This document shows, in pieces, positions 51,145-61,254 of a stretch of 64,000 nt of DNA. The stretch is from Pseudidiomarina tainanensis (GTDB taxonomy: Bacteria > Pseudomonadota > Gammaproteobacteria > Enterobacterales > Alteromonadaceae). A program made the position numbers and the translations under genes. The notes beneath the pieces are model-generated. The model was not told the DNA's origin. It made no database searches and was given only the letters and a program-made list of their open reading frames with translations. Position 1 is the stretch's first letter, and each line of letters starts with the position of its first letter. The stretch covers positions 264,266 to 328,265 of the forward strand of contig NZ_PIQJ01000002.1 in assembly GCF_004214835.1 (NCBI RefSeq), in the 5' to 3' direction.

Positions 51145-53315
51145 CCGACGACCAACCATTTACTACCCACATCGTCAAAATTCACCTGAATACGACTTTG
51201 TGGGCCAGTACCTTCATAGTTCAATACCGTACCTTCACCGAACTTGGTGTGGCGAACGCGCTGCCCTAGGCTATAGCCCGTTTGTTCAAACGCTTCGTGG
51301 CTGGCACCGCTGTGGAAACGACCTAGCGCATGCGATTGATGAGTGGTGCGCGACTGCAGACGCACATGGTGGAGCATTTCCGGTGGCATTTCCCCAACAA
51401 AACGACTCACTGTGCTGTGCTTTTCTTGCCCATAAATGCGGCGCGATTCAGCATAGCTGATCACCAATTTTTGCATGGCTCGCGTCATGCCGACGTAACA
51501 CAAGCGACGTTCCTCCTCGAGCCGGCCACTCTCACCCAGCGACTGTTGCGATGGGAATAGCCCTTCTTCGACACCACTCATAAATACCAGCGGAAACTCC
51601 AAACCTTTAGCGCTGTGCAACGTCATTAACTGCACGGCATCTTGATGCTCATCAGCTTGCTCCTCACCCGATTCAAGTGCGGCATGAGCCAAGAAGGCAT
51701 TCAGTGGTGTCATCTCATCTTCAATCACGCTATCGAGCGTGTTGAAGTTATCACAGGCGTTCACCAGCTCTTTTAAGTTCTCAACGCGCGTTTCTGCTTT
51801 TTCACCCTTTTCGGCTTGAAACATCGCCATTAAACCACTTTTCTTGATCGCAGTATCAACTTGGCGACCCAATGGATAGTCACTGGTTTCATCTTCTAAA
51901 CCGTCAATTAAATCCAAAAAGGCTTGTACAGCATTACCAGCACGGCCACTGAGAACTTTTTCTCGCACTAACTGTTTAGCGGCTTCCCACAACGGCAAGC
52001 CGCGCTCACGGGAGCCTTCTCGAATAATCCCTAGCGTTCGATCACCAATACCGCGCGTTGGCGTATTAATCACGCGCTCAAACGCAGCGTCGTCATTGCG
52101 ACTTGCAACTAAGCGCATATACGCTAAGGCATCTTTAACTTCCATGCGATCGAAGAAGCGTAGACCGCCATAGATGCGATAAGGAATACGGGCATGCAGT
52201 AAGGCTTCTTCAAGCACGCGCGACTGCGCGTTACTGCGATATAAAATCGCGACATCTTGTAAGGCGTTACCTTGTTCGTGCCACTGCTCTATGCGCCCTG
52301 CAATGTAGCGCGCTTCGTCCATTTCATTGAATGCTGCATACAAATCAATCGGCTCGCCGGCACTGCCGTCCGTCCACAACTCTTTGCCCAAACGGCCTTG
52401 GTTATTGGCAATCACTTCGTTGGCAGCAGTGAGAATATTGTTGGTCGAACGATAGTTTTGCTCGAGCCGAATCGTCAATACATTGAGGAAATCGCGCAAG
52501 AACTGCTGAATGTTTTCAACCCGTGCGCCACGCCAACCATAAATCGATTGGTCATCGTCACCAACGATAGTCACATGATTGGTTTCATCGTGGCCTTGCC
52601 CGACGCCTGACAATAACTTGATCCAGCCATATTGAATGGCGTTGGTATCTTGAAACTCATCTACCAAAATATGCCGGAAGCGGCGCTGATAATGTTCACG
52701 CACATGCTTGTTATTGCGGATGAGTTCATAGGCACGTAACAGCAACTCCGCAAAATCCACTAAGCCGGCGCGATCACAGGCTTCTTGGTATGCTTCATAA
52801 ATTTCTTTAAAGGTGCGCTCATTGAAATCAAAGCCATCGAGATGATGCGGGCGTAATCCTTCATCTTTTTTACCGTTGATAAACCACTGCGCTTGCTTCG
52901 GCGGCCAACGTTTTTCATCGAGGTTCAAACTGCGCATGATGCGTTTGATTAAACGTTGTTGGTCGTCACTATCTAGAATCTGAAAGTTTTGCGGTAACCC
53001 CACATCCATGTAATGGGCGCGTAGTAATCGATGCGCGAGCCCGTGAAAGGTACCAATCCACATGGCGCGTACCGAGCTGCCTAACAACTGTTCAATCCGC
53101 CCACGCATCTCCGCTGCGGCTTTGTTGGTAAAGGTCACCGCCATGATGCTGTGCGGCGAAATGCCTTTGGCTTGAATCAGCCAAGCAATGCGGTGCACCA
53201 ACACCCGCGTTTTGCCACTGCCCGCGCCAGCGAGCACCAACATATGGCGTTCAGCCGCACCGACGGCTTCGCGTTGTTTGTCGTTCAATTGTGCGAGTAA
53301 TGGATGATGCTGCAT
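51120..53315 (-). CDS. uvrD: DNA helicase II (UvrD)
   Basis: A 731-residue superfamily 1A helicase for nucleotide-excision and mismatch repair. Walker A VLAGAGSGKTRVLVHRIAW is near residues 27-45, motif II LVDEFQDTNAIQ, motif III VGDDDQSIYGWRGA, motif V LMTLHSAKGLEFP and motif VI YVGMTRAMQKL. The C-terminal Tudor-like end (GQRVRHTKFGEGTVLNYEG) is typical. It starts MQHHPLLAQLNDKQREAV, a close match to family starts. Confidence 0.97.
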   Translation of the reverse strand: MQHHPLLAQLNDKQREAVGAAERHMLVLAGAGSGKTRVLVHRIAWLIQAKGISPHSIMAVTFTNKAAAEMRGRIEQLLGSSVRAMWIGTFHGLAHRLLRAHYMDVGLPQNFQILDSDDQQRLIKRIMRSLNLDEKRWPPKQAQWFINGKKDEGLRPHHLDGFDFNERTFKEIYEAYQEACDRAGLVDFAELLLRAYELIRNNKHVREHYQRRFRHILVDEFQDTNAIQYGWIKLLSGVGQGHDETNHVTIVGDDDQSIYGWRGARVENIQQFLRDFLNVLTIRLEQNYRSTNNILTAANEVIANNQGRLGKELWTDGSAGEPIDLYAAFNEMDEARYIAGRIEQWHEQGNALQDVAILYRSNAQSRVLEEALLHARIPYRIYGGLRFFDRMEVKDALAYMRLVASRNDDAAFERVINTPTRGIGDRTLGIIREGSRERGLPLWEAAKQLVREKVLSGRAGNAVQAFLDLIDGLEDETSDYPLGRQVDTAIKKSGLMAMFQAEKGEKAETRVENLKELVNACDNFNTLDSVIEDEMTPLNAFLAHAALESGEEQADEHQDAVQLMTLHSAKGLEFPLVFMSGVEEGLFPSQQSLGESGRLEEERRLCYVGMTRAMQKLVISYAESRRIYGQEKHSTVSRFVGEMPPEMLHHVRLQSRTTHQSHALGRFHSGASHEAFEQTGYSLGQRVRHTKFGEGTVLNYEGTGPQSRIQVNFDDVGSKWLVVGYARLERC

Positions 53316-53375
53316 GAATAATTACCAACAAATAAAAAGGGCAGTGTAGTCACTGAACACTGTATATGCAACCAG

Positions 53376-54101
53376 TTACTTCGGTGCTCGCAGTAATTGG
53401 TCAGTGAGTTGTTGCAAATCGTTGTATGCCAACGTCGGCAATACTTGTAAGTGTTCGTACTTTCCTAAACCACCGGTAAACCATGCGCTTTGCCAACCCA
53501 CACGATGCGCACCAAGCACGTCGGCACTCGGACTATCGCCAACATGCAGCCAGTGCCGCGGGGCAATTTCCGGTAATTGTTGTTGGGCCGCCAAAAACAT
53601 ATCAGCAAACGGCTTACCACGCAGTACATCAGATGGCTGATAGACACCCGTGAAATAGTCACTAAGACCAATTTCAGCTACGTTGACGTTGCCGTTACTC
53701 AGTGCAAATAACGGATAGTACTGCGCCAATTGCGCCAGCGCAGCATGTACCTCTGGACTAATTTCAACGGCGTTACGATGCGCCATAAAGTGCGCAAATG
53801 CGGCATCGACACCGGCGTTAATTTCATTTTCGGTAACGGCAAATTGGCGCAAGCCTTCCGCAAGAGCGACGCGCCGTAGTTGCGTCATATTGCTCGATAA
53901 ATCCGGTTGTGCACGCATAATTTGCAAGCGATGTTGCAGCCAATCTGACGCCTGCCATGGCGCCGTTTGCGGGAATTCATTCGCCAAGAAATCGCGCACC
54001 GCTTGTTCTGCGCGTTGCATCACGGGAACATTGTTGTACAAGGTATCGTCGAGATCGAAACTAATGGCTTTGACAGGATATAAACGGCGATAAAACTGCA
54101 T
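53376..54101 (-). CDS. yigB: HAD-family phosphatase, YigB type
   Basis: A 241-residue haloacid-dehalogenase-fold hydrolase. The nucleophile Asp is in ISFDLDDTLYNN (DxDDT), motif II is FALSNGN, and LRGKPFADMF and HVGDSPSADVLGAHRVGWQSAW supply Lys and the acidic pair. E. coli YigB acts on FMN and other small phosphates, so an FMN phosphatase role is likely. It lies 12 bases before xerC, as in enteric genomes. Confidence 0.9.
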   Translation of the reverse strand: MQFYRRLYPVKAISFDLDDTLYNNVPVMQRAEQAVRDFLANEFPQTAPWQASDWLQHRLQIMRAQPDLSSNMTQLRRVALAEGLRQFAVTENEINAGVDAAFAHFMAHRNAVEISPEVHAALAQLAQYYPLFALSNGNVNVAEIGLSDYFTGVYQPSDVLRGKPFADMFLAAQQQLPEIAPRHWLHVGDSPSADVLGAHRVGWQSAWFTGGLGKYEHLQVLPTLAYNDLQQLTDQLLRAPK

Positions 54102-54112
54102 GAATCAACCTA

Positions 54113-55015
54113 TTACTTTTTCTTACGCGCTCGCGGGTGAGCGCCGTCATAAACTTTTGCTAAGTGCTGAAAATCAAGATGCGTATAAACTTGCGTTGTA
54201 CTGAGGTTGGCATGCCCAAGGAGTTCCTGTACCGCGCGCAAATCACCGCTTGATTCTAACATATGTGACGCAAATGAGTGGCGGAGTTTATGCGGATGCA
54301 ACTTGCCCTTCAGCCCCTGCTGTTGACCCCAATAGTTCAATCGTTGCTGCACCGTACGTGGGTTAATCCGTTGTTGCCGTTGCGAGATAAACAGCGCCAG
54401 CTCAGTGATATTGCCGCCCAGCCACTGGGCGCGTATCGGTAACCAACGTTCTAACGCTTCTGCGGCACAGCGACCATAAGGCACAATACGCGTTTTGTTG
54501 CCTTTACCGAGTACGCGAAGCTCGCGATGTCGCGATTGAATAGCATCCACATCGAGCGCCACGAGCTCAGCCAAGCGCAAGCCACTGCCATACAAGAGCT
54601 CCATCATGGCGGCATCACGAATGGCGAGAGGATCATCTTGAGGTAATTGTAATAACTGACTGATGCTGTCAACATCGAGATTCTTCGGGAGTCGTTTTGC
54701 TTTGCGCGGCGCTTTCAGTTGCGCCGCTGGATTATCGGTTAGCCAGCTTTCCCGAATAAGATATTGACAAAACGTACGCCAAGCAGCTAAGCGCAATGCC
54801 AGCGACGCATCGCGAAGACCGCGGCGGCGCCAACTCACAAATAAACGTTCAAATACCGGTAAATTAAATTGCTTTGGTGTGTCGACTCGCTGACTCGACA
54901 ACTCGACAATATCATCAGCGAGAATGCGACCGTAACTCGTTAGCGTGTGTTCGGCGAGCCCGCGCTCGCCGGCAAGGTGGTCTAAAAATCGTTGCCGTAG
55001 CTCAGACAGTGTCAT
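54113..55015 (-). CDS. xerC: Tyrosine recombinase XerC
   Basis: A 300-residue site-specific recombinase that, with XerD, resolves chromosome dimers at dif. The N-terminal SAM-like core domain leads to the catalytic residues: Arg in YGSGLRLAELVALDV, Lys in VLGKGNKTR, HKLRHSFASHML (HxxR), LLGHANLSTTQVYTH (H and Tyr). ATG at 55015 gives the right length. The frame extends to 55123 but that part overlaps yigA and is unlike XerC. It shares 14 bases with yigA. Confidence 0.95.
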   Translation of the reverse strand: MTLSELRQRFLDHLAGERGLAEHTLTSYGRILADDIVELSSQRVDTPKQFNLPVFERLFVSWRRRGLRDASLALRLAAWRTFCQYLIRESWLTDNPAAQLKAPRKAKRLPKNLDVDSISQLLQLPQDDPLAIRDAAMMELLYGSGLRLAELVALDVDAIQSRHRELRVLGKGNKTRIVPYGRCAAEALERWLPIRAQWLGGNITELALFISQRQQRINPRTVQQRLNYWGQQQGLKGKLHPHKLRHSFASHMLESSGDLRAVQELLGHANLSTTQVYTHLDFQHLAKVYDGAHPRARKKK

Positions 55016-55709
55016 GATGGTTGGCTTGATGCTGCAGTAATGGCGGCAACAATTTACTGAGCAACGCTTGCAGTTGGCGTACGAGCAAGGTGTCCATAGC
55101 GGGCTCAAAATGCCCTGCATCATGATTACCGATGGCGAGCATACCTAATTCACCTTTATTGCCGAGCAATAATAATGCCACCGAGGCAATCGGTTCATCA
55201 GGGAATAATAGTTTCTTCTCGTCTGCCGTGAGTCTGCCTAAATACACATGGCTGTTTTGGAACCGTTTGCTCAGTAGCATTTTGTGCGTATCTGCTGCAA
55301 ACGTGAACTGCTCATCTAGCTCAATCGGGCTGTCGAAAAATTTCAGCCGTAACGCCGGCATATTCAGTCGTTCAGAGAACGTTTGTTGCAAGGCGTCCAT
55401 AATTCCCGGTAAGTCTTCACACTCTAACAGGCTGACATAGAGTTCGCTGTAGGTTTGAAATAACTCTTCGTTACGCCGCGCCGTCACCATTAAATCGGTT
55501 ATCTCTTCTTCGAGTTGCATAATCCGTTGACGTAGCACTTGCTGTTGCCGCTCCACTAAGGATACCGCACCACGCTCTTGATGACGCAGGCTTAGCTGCT
55601 GCAATAGCTGTGGATGACGCTCAAAAAAGTCCGTGTTTTCTTCTAAATATTGCGCAATGAGCGTGTCATCGACGACCGGCGTTTCAATTTTTTTCATTTC
55701 TGTTGTCAT
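55002..55709 (-). CDS. DUF484 protein (YigA)
   Basis: A 235-residue DUF484 protein, equivalent to YigA of enterics. The N terminus [27 protein letters not shown] is the family mark. A coiled coil ([23 protein letters not shown]) follows, then a GAF-like domain ([22 protein letters not shown]). Its role is unknown. It overlaps dapF by 4 bases and xerC by 14, forming the classical dapF-yigA-xerC run. Confidence 0.9.
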   Translation of the reverse strand: MTTEMKKIETPVVDDTLIAQYLEENTDFFERHPQLLQQLSLRHQERGAVSLVERQQQVLRQRIMQLEEEITDLMVTARRNEELFQTYSELYVSLLECEDLPGIMDALQQTFSERLNMPALRLKFFDSPIELDEQFTFAADTHKMLLSKRFQNSHVYLGRLTADEKKLLFPDEPIASVALLLLGNKGELGMLAIGNHDAGHFEPAMDTLLVRQLQALLSKLLPPLLQHQANHHDTV

Positions 55710-56527
55710 AATTTTATATGTCCATCATAAACATGCTCCGCAGAACCGGTCATGCGCACTGGTTGTCCCGGCTGCCAGCGAATGGTTAGAAAGCCACCAG
55801 GTAGCTCAACCACAACTTGATCATCAAGCTTATCTTGACGCATACCAATCACCGCCGCAGCACAAGCGCCACTTCCGCAAGCTTGGGTTTCGCCGACGCC
55901 ACGTTCAAATACCCGCAATTTGATTCGATTCCGCTCAACCACTTGCATAAAGCCCACATTAACCCCTTCAGGAAAGCGCTCATGCGTCGCTAATGCTTGA
56001 CCTAGCGACTCAACCGGTGCCGTATCAATGTTATCGACTTCAATCACGCAATGCGGATTCCCAATGCCCATCACACCTGCCAAGATGGTTTGATCTTGTT
56101 CGCGCAAAATGTAAGTTAACTCTTCTTTATTCGCTTTAAAGGGTACCTCTGCAGGCGAAAAGGTCGGGTACCCCATTTCTACCGTAATGCGCCCGTCGCG
56201 CTCATGATGCATGACCATTTTGCCGGCTTTTGTACTCACTCGCAGATGGTTTTTGTTGCTTAGGCCTTTTAGCTTCACAAACAATGCAAAGCAACGTGCT
56301 CCGTTACCACATTGCGCTACTTCAGAACCATCCGCATTGAAAATACGATAATGAAAATCTAAATCAGGATCGTACGGCGGTTCGACTAACAGCAACTGGT
56401 CAAAACCGACCCCACGATGGCGATCGGCCCAATGCCGAATTTGCTCTGGATTCACATAAATATTTTGGGTGACGCTATCAATCACCATGAAGTCGTTGCC
56501 GAGCCCATGCATTTTCGCAAAATTCAT
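55706..56527 (-). CDS. dapF: Diaminopimelate epimerase
   Basis: A 273-residue PLP-independent epimerase that converts LL- to meso-diaminopimelate for peptidoglycan and lysine. The two active-site Cys are in AQCGNGARC near residue 73 and [10 protein letters not shown] near 219, the paired halves of the fold. It overlaps lysA and yigA by 4 bases on both sides. Confidence 0.97.
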   Translation of the reverse strand: MNFAKMHGLGNDFMVIDSVTQNIYVNPEQIRHWADRHRGVGFDQLLLVEPPYDPDLDFHYRIFNADGSEVAQCGNGARCFALFVKLKGLSNKNHLRVSTKAGKMVMHHERDGRITVEMGYPTFSPAEVPFKANKEELTYILREQDQTILAGVMGIGNPHCVIEVDNIDTAPVESLGQALATHERFPEGVNVGFMQVVERNRIKLRVFERGVGETQACGSGACAAAVIGMRQDKLDDQVVVELPGGFLTIRWQPGQPVRMTGSAEHVYDGHIKL

Positions 56528-57774
56528 TCTGGCATCTCCATGATTTGCTCACCTTTCCATAACTCGCTGAATGTTTCGCGCTGACGAACAACCTGTGCTG
56601 AAGCGCCTGCCACCATAACTTCAGCAGCACGCGGACGCGTATTGTAATTGGAGCTCATGGTAAAACCATAGGCGCCAGCATTCATCACCGCCAATAAATC
56701 ACCTTCATTCGCCATAATATGACGCGCATGACCCAGAAAGTCACCGGTTTCACACACTGGCCCAACAACATCAACAATGGATGTACCGGCTTCGTTCTGC
56801 TGCACCGGAATAATGTCGTGGTAGGCTTGATAAAGCGCCGGGCGCATCAAATCATTCATGCCTGCATCGACCAATAAGAAATCTTTGTCGACACCAGGCT
56901 TATGATATTCCACGCGCGTTAATAAAACGCCAGCGTTGCCGACAATAGCTCGGCCTGGTTCGAGCATTAGGGTCAAGTTACCGACTCGGGCTGCGCGTTT
57001 TTGCAACTCAAGTAAGTAAGCACTCACATCCAGCTCACTTTCATGTTGGTATGGAATTCCCATACCACCACCCATATCTAAATGGGAAATCGCAACGCCA
57101 TCACCGCGTAGCTGCTCAATCAGCTGTAGCATTAGGTCTGCAGCATCTAAAAATGGTGCGGGCGACAAAATTTGCGAGCCGATATGGCAATCTAAACCCT
57201 GCATTTTAATATGCGATAGGCTCTGTGCTCGCAGCGCAACCTCGCGCGCTTGCGCCATTGCTATCCCAAATTTATTACTCTTTAAGCCGGTCGAAATATA
57301 AGGGTGTGTCTGTGCATCAACATCTGGATTAACCCGCAACGAAACTGGCGCTGCGGCACCATGGACCTTGGCAACCTCATTCAAACGCTCCAGCTCGGCT
57401 GCTGATTCGACGTTAAAGCAGTAAATGCCTTGCTCTATGGCATAGGCCATTTCCGCGCGGCTTTTGGCTACCCCTGAAAAAACCACGTCTTGCGCCTTAC
57501 CGCCGGCTGCTAAAACTCGCGCTAACTCGCCGCCGGAGACAATATCAAAGCCCGCACCTAGTTGTGCCAACACGCTCAGCACCGCTAAGTTACTATTCGC
57601 TTTTACGGCGTAACACAGCTTATGTGGAGCTGGCCAATGGGCGGCAAACTGTCGCCAGTTTTCTAAGATGCGTTGGTGCGAATACACATACAACGGCGTG
57701 CCGTACTGTGAAGCCAGTTCACTCAAGCTACACTGCTCGGCATACAGAGCGCCATCACGATAATCAAAACTCAT
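56524..57774 (-). CDS. lysA: Diaminopimelate decarboxylase
   Basis: A 416-residue PLP enzyme, the last step of lysine synthesis. PLP Lys is in [10 protein letters not shown] near residue 58. [20 protein letters not shown], and the active-site Cys of [12 protein letters not shown] from the partner subunit are all present. It pairs with dapF for diaminopimelate use. It lies 2 bases after lptM. Confidence 0.97.
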   Translation of the reverse strand: MSFDYRDGALYAEQCSLSELASQYGTPLYVYSHQRILENWRQFAAHWPAPHKLCYAVKANSNLAVLSVLAQLGAGFDIVSGGELARVLAAGGKAQDVVFSGVAKSRAEMAYAIEQGIYCFNVESAAELERLNEVAKVHGAAAPVSLRVNPDVDAQTHPYISTGLKSNKFGIAMAQAREVALRAQSLSHIKMQGLDCHIGSQILSPAPFLDAADLMLQLIEQLRGDGVAISHLDMGGGMGIPYQHESELDVSAYLLELQKRAARVGNLTLMLEPGRAIVGNAGVLLTRVEYHKPGVDKDFLLVDAGMNDLMRPALYQAYHDIIPVQQNEAGTSIVDVVGPVCETGDFLGHARHIMANEGDLLAVMNAGAYGFTMSSNYNTRPRAAEVMVAGASAQVVRQRETFSELWKGEQIMEMPE

Positions 57775-57776
57775 GC

Positions 57777-57920
57777 TTACTCACCATTTTCTGCAGGATT
57801 CGTCGGTTGATTTTGCTCAGCCGGCGGTGGCAATTCTAACGGCCCTTTTTGCCCACAAGCGGCGATAAAACCGAGTGTTCCTGCTACAATGATCAGACGC
57901 ATTACTTTCAAGTTAAACAT
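57777..57920 (-). CDS. lptM: LptM (YifL) small lipoprotein
   Basis: A 47-residue lipoprotein. A short signal (MRLIIVAGTLGFIAAC) ends in a lipobox, IAAC, and the lipid-bearing Cys is followed by GQKGPLELPPP, the LptM hallmark. LptM mimics LPS at the LptDE translocon to help its oxidative maturation. ATG at 57920 or the in-frame ATG at 57902 may be the start. The longer open frame upstream is spurious. It lies immediately before lysA, as in most gammaproteobacteria. Confidence 0.87.
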   Translation of the reverse strand: MFNLKVMRLIIVAGTLGFIAACGQKGPLELPPPAEQNQPTNPAENGE

Positions 57921-58009
57921 CGGTAAACTGTACCTAATAATTACGGTTAATTTTGTTGATGCGTCTATCATCGCATTGAGACGCACAAATGTCATTATCA
58001 GGAGTTGAC

Positions 58010-58336
58010 ATGCAAGAGCACGAGTACCACGAATTAGCGGAAGCAACGATTTTAGCGATTGAAGAAGCCATTGAAGCTTGCGGTGTTGATATTGATTGTG
58101 AATCCGGCGGCGACATCCTTGAGTTGACCTTCCCGAACGGCACCAAAATGGTCATTAATAAACAGCCGCCACTACACCAACTGTGGGTGGCGACCAAGTT
58201 CAATGGTCATCACTTTGAGTTTCGTGACGGAAAGTGGATCGATAATCGCACCGGTAGCGAACTTTGGGAGTTACTCAGCGAGGCTGCCAGCCGCCAAGCG
58301 GATAAAACCTTGTTATTAACCCCTCCTTCAAACTGA
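58010..58336 (+). CDS. cyaY: Frataxin-like iron-binding protein CyaY
   Basis: A 108-residue frataxin homologue that binds iron and tunes Fe-S cluster assembly with IscS. The acidic helix ([22 protein letters not shown]) and the beta sheet ([24 protein letters not shown]) match CyaY. ATG at 58010 follows AGGAG by 6-7 bases. A longer start at 57989 has none. It is divergent from lptM-lysA and 12 bases before hemC. Confidence 0.95.
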   Translation: MQEHEYHELAEATILAIEEAIEACGVDIDCESGGDILELTFPNGTKMVINKQPPLHQLWVATKFNGHHFEFRDGKWIDNRTGSELWELLSEAASRQADKTLLLTPPSN

Positions 58337-58348
58337 GTTTAGAGCAGA

Positions 58349-59293
58349 ATGATGAGTCAAACTTTACGCATTGCCACACGCAAGAGTCTGCTCGCCATGT
58401 GGCAAGCCGAACACATTAAAGCGCGCCTTGAGCAACTGCATAGCGACCTGACGGTTGAGTTGCTACCCATGAGTACGCGCGGCGACGTAATTCTCGATAC
58501 GCCATTAGCAAAGATTGGCGGTAAAGGTCTATTCGTCAAAGAGCTTGAAGTTGCTATGTTAGAAGGCCAGGCGGACTTAGCCGTGCACTCGATGAAAGAT
58601 TTGCCAGTCGAGTTTCCAGAAGGCCTAGAGCTGTTTGGTATTTGTGAGCGCGAAGATCCGCGTGATGCGTTTGTTTCAAACAACTACGCCCAGCTCGATG
58701 ACTTACCTGAAGGCGCCATTGTGGGTACCTGTAGCCTGCGTCGTAAATGCCAAATTTTGGCCAACTTCCCGCATTTGGTGGTGCATGATTTGCGTGGCAA
58801 CGTGCAAACGCGCTTACGCAAGCTCGACGAAGGTCAGTTTGATGCGATTATTTTGGCAGCATCGGGGTTGATTCGCCTCGAGCTTACCGACCGTATCAAA
58901 CAACGTATTCCGGCTGAACTCTGTTTACCTGCGAACGGTCAAGGCGTATTGGGTATTGAATGCCGTAGCGACGATGAAGCAACAAAAGCATTACTGGCAC
59001 CGTTGACTTGCGCGGATACACGTAGCTGCGTACTGGCTGAGCGCGCCATGAATCGTCGCCTCCAAGGCGGCTGTCAGGTTCCAATTGGTGCATATGCAGA
59101 GTTACACGGTGATCAGCTGCATTTGCGTGGCTTAGTCGGCCGCCCAGACGGTAGTGAGATTATTGAGGGCGAAATTAAAGGGCATCGCGATCACGCCGAA
59201 GCGCTGGGTACCGAACTCGCCGAATATTTGTTGGCGCGCGGTGCCGGCAAAATTTTACAAGACGTGTACGCGGAGAACGAACTGCAATCATGA
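58349..59293 (+). CDS. hemC: Hydroxymethylbilane synthase
   Basis: A 314-residue porphobilinogen deaminase of heme synthesis. [18 protein letters not shown] begins the family. [28 protein letters not shown] and [27 protein letters not shown] are the core. The dipyrromethane cofactor is attached to the Cys in [15 protein letters not shown] near residue 244. ATG 58349 and ATG 58352 are adjacent alternatives. It overlaps hemD by 4 bases. Confidence 0.97.
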   Translation: MMSQTLRIATRKSLLAMWQAEHIKARLEQLHSDLTVELLPMSTRGDVILDTPLAKIGGKGLFVKELEVAMLEGQADLAVHSMKDLPVEFPEGLELFGICEREDPRDAFVSNNYAQLDDLPEGAIVGTCSLRRKCQILANFPHLVVHDLRGNVQTRLRKLDEGQFDAIILAASGLIRLELTDRIKQRIPAELCLPANGQGVLGIECRSDDEATKALLAPLTCADTRSCVLAERAMNRRLQGGCQVPIGAYAELHGDQLHLRGLVGRPDGSEIIEGEIKGHRDHAEALGTELAEYLLARGAGKILQDVYAENELQS

Positions 59294-60063
59294 ACCATCA
59301 TTTGCTGCTATTACGTCCAGATGATCAAGCACACGAACTTGCTCAGCTACTGCAACAGCGGGCTCGTGCGGCTGACATGGGGCTAACTTGCAGTAGCAAA
59401 AGCATGGTGAAGATTAGTGGTTTCGATGATCCAAACCACAGTTTGCGTGGCATTTTGCAGCAACCGTGGGATGCCGGCATGATGGTCAGTGTGAATGCGG
59501 CGCGGCACTTTGCCAAACAAGCGGCGGCGTGGGCACCTGAGCAGCCAATGCCTTCCGCCCGTTGGTATGCCGTGGGGCCGACAAGTGCCGCGGCAATCGC
59601 ACAAGTCGTTGGGCGTCCAGTCAACTGCCCGTGGCGACAACACAATAGCGATGCGCTACTTAGATTGCCGGAGTTACAACAAGTCAAAGGGCAACGTTGG
59701 CTACTTATTCGTGGTCACGGTGGCCGTGAATTGGTTGCAGACACACTTCGTGCGCGCGGTGCCGATGTGACGTATTTGGAAGTTTATCAGCGCACGCCGG
59801 TTAGCTTGGCGCCGAATGAGTTTGAGCAGTGGCAACAGCAAGTTAATGGCATTGTGGTAACGAGCGCTGAACAGTTAAGTTATTTTCTTGCGGCGGTACC
59901 AAGGCAAGCGCTAAGCTGGTTAGCGAACTGTTATTGGATTGTCGCCAGCGACCGCTTAAAGCAACTTTTACCAGTGGCCCTACAAGGCAACGTTGCGGTG
60001 GCTCATAGCGCTACGCCATTCGCCTTAGTCGATGCCTGGCAACAATTATTGGAACAGCAGTAA
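59290..60063 (+). CDS. hemD: Uroporphyrinogen-III synthase
   Basis: A 257-residue enzyme that closes hydroxymethylbilane to uroporphyrinogen III. The sequence of this family is poorly conserved. Here it rests on position after hemC, length, [55 protein letters not shown] and [13 protein letters not shown]. It overlaps hemC by 4 bases. Confidence 0.93.
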   Translation: MNHHLLLLRPDDQAHELAQLLQQRARAADMGLTCSSKSMVKISGFDDPNHSLRGILQQPWDAGMMVSVNAARHFAKQAAAWAPEQPMPSARWYAVGPTSAAAIAQVVGRPVNCPWRQHNSDALLRLPELQQVKGQRWLLIRGHGGRELVADTLRARGADVTYLEVYQRTPVSLAPNEFEQWQQQVNGIVVTSAEQLSYFLAAVPRQALSWLANCYWIVASDRLKQLLPVALQGNVAVAHSATPFALVDAWQQLLEQQ

Positions 60064-60080
60064 GCATATAAGGAATGTCC

Positions 60081-61250
60081 ATGAGTGAGTCGAACAAGCA
60101 AAAGCCAGCAACCGAGAGTGCGCCAACGAAGTCCGAAGCGCCAAAGGTAGAAACAACGCAGGCGGCCAACGAAACTACGACTAAGAAAGAGCCGAGCAAG
60201 AAACCGAAGCGCAACTCAGGGCTCATCGCTTGGATCATTGTGGTTATTCTTGCTGCAGCGATAATTGTGGCCATGTGGTTCGGTTATACTCGGGTATGGC
60301 CAATGCATCAGCAACAGATTGCATCCATGGCGGCGCAACAAGACGCTGCTGCAACGACCATCTCGCAGTTACAGGGGCGTTTAGATGAGATGGAGCAGGC
60401 CGTCAGTACGACGGTTCGTTCGTCAGTTGAGCGTTTGGAGCAACGTGTTGAGTCTCAGTTAGGTCGTCAACAACAACGTCTTGATGACTATCAATTAGCG
60501 GTTCAGTCGGTACAGGCGGAGCTGGCCAATCTGGATATTTCACAAGAATCCAATTGGCGTATATTTGAAGCGCGAAATCTCACCGAGCGGGCCTCGACGA
60601 AACTCTGGATTGAAAATGATGCTGATGCAGCAAGAGCATTTTTAGAGTTGGCTGAGTCGCACATTATTGCACTTGATAACCCAGCGCATATGCCCGTACG
60701 CCAAGCTTTGGCCAATGATATTGCCATGCTAAAACAATTACCTGATAGCCAAATTGAGGCGGTCAGTTTGCAGTTAGGTACCTTGCGCGATCAGGTTTCA
60801 CGAAGTCAATGGTATCAACAGCTCGCAATGTCGAGCGCTGAGGCGAGTAACAGCACTGAAGATAACTGGTTGAGTCACCTGAAACGTAGTTTAAATACCT
60901 TGATGCAACAGTTTATACGTGTACAGCGACGCGATACTCCGGTCGAGCCGATGATTGCCGATGCTTATTTCGACGTTCTACAACAACGTGTGTTGCTACA
61001 ACTTCAACTGGCTCAGCAAGCGGCTGTGACTGGTTCACAATTAGTTTATGAAGCGAATATTAATGAGGCTATAGAGCTACTGACGAGCCTGCAAGGACAA
61101 GTCAACGACGCTGATTTAAACCGTTTTGTTGATGAACTACAAGCGCTGAAAGCAACGCAACTGCGACCTGACTATCCGTCTGAGTTAACGGCAACGGCTC
61201 AACTTGAGCGTCTTGCCAAACAAGTTGCGCAAACTAACCAAGGGGGCTAA
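60081..61250 (+). CDS. hemX: HemX-like inner-membrane protein
   Basis: A 389-residue membrane protein of the HemX family. A Lys/Glu/Pro-rich cytoplasmic head (about 1-45) leads to one membrane segment (LIAWIIVVILAAAIIVAMWFG). A long periplasmic coiled coil follows (QQDAAATTISQLQGRLDEME). A uroporphyrinogen methylase name is common, but no SAM fold is visible and the function is unclear. ATG at 60081 follows AAGGA. ATG 60075 is two codons earlier. It overlaps no gene and lies 4 bases before hemY. Confidence 0.88.
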   Translation: MSESNKQKPATESAPTKSEAPKVETTQAANETTTKKEPSKKPKRNSGLIAWIIVVILAAAIIVAMWFGYTRVWPMHQQQIASMAAQQDAAATTISQLQGRLDEMEQAVSTTVRSSVERLEQRVESQLGRQQQRLDDYQLAVQSVQAELANLDISQESNWRIFEARNLTERASTKLWIENDADAARAFLELAESHIIALDNPAHMPVRQALANDIAMLKQLPDSQIEAVSLQLGTLRDQVSRSQWYQQLAMSSAEASNSTEDNWLSHLKRSLNTLMQQFIRVQRRDTPVEPMIADAYFDVLQQRVLLQLQLAQQAAVTGSQLVYEANINEAIELLTSLQGQVNDADLNRFVDELQALKATQLRPDYPSELTATAQLERLAKQVAQTNQGG

Positions 61251-61254
61251 GCCG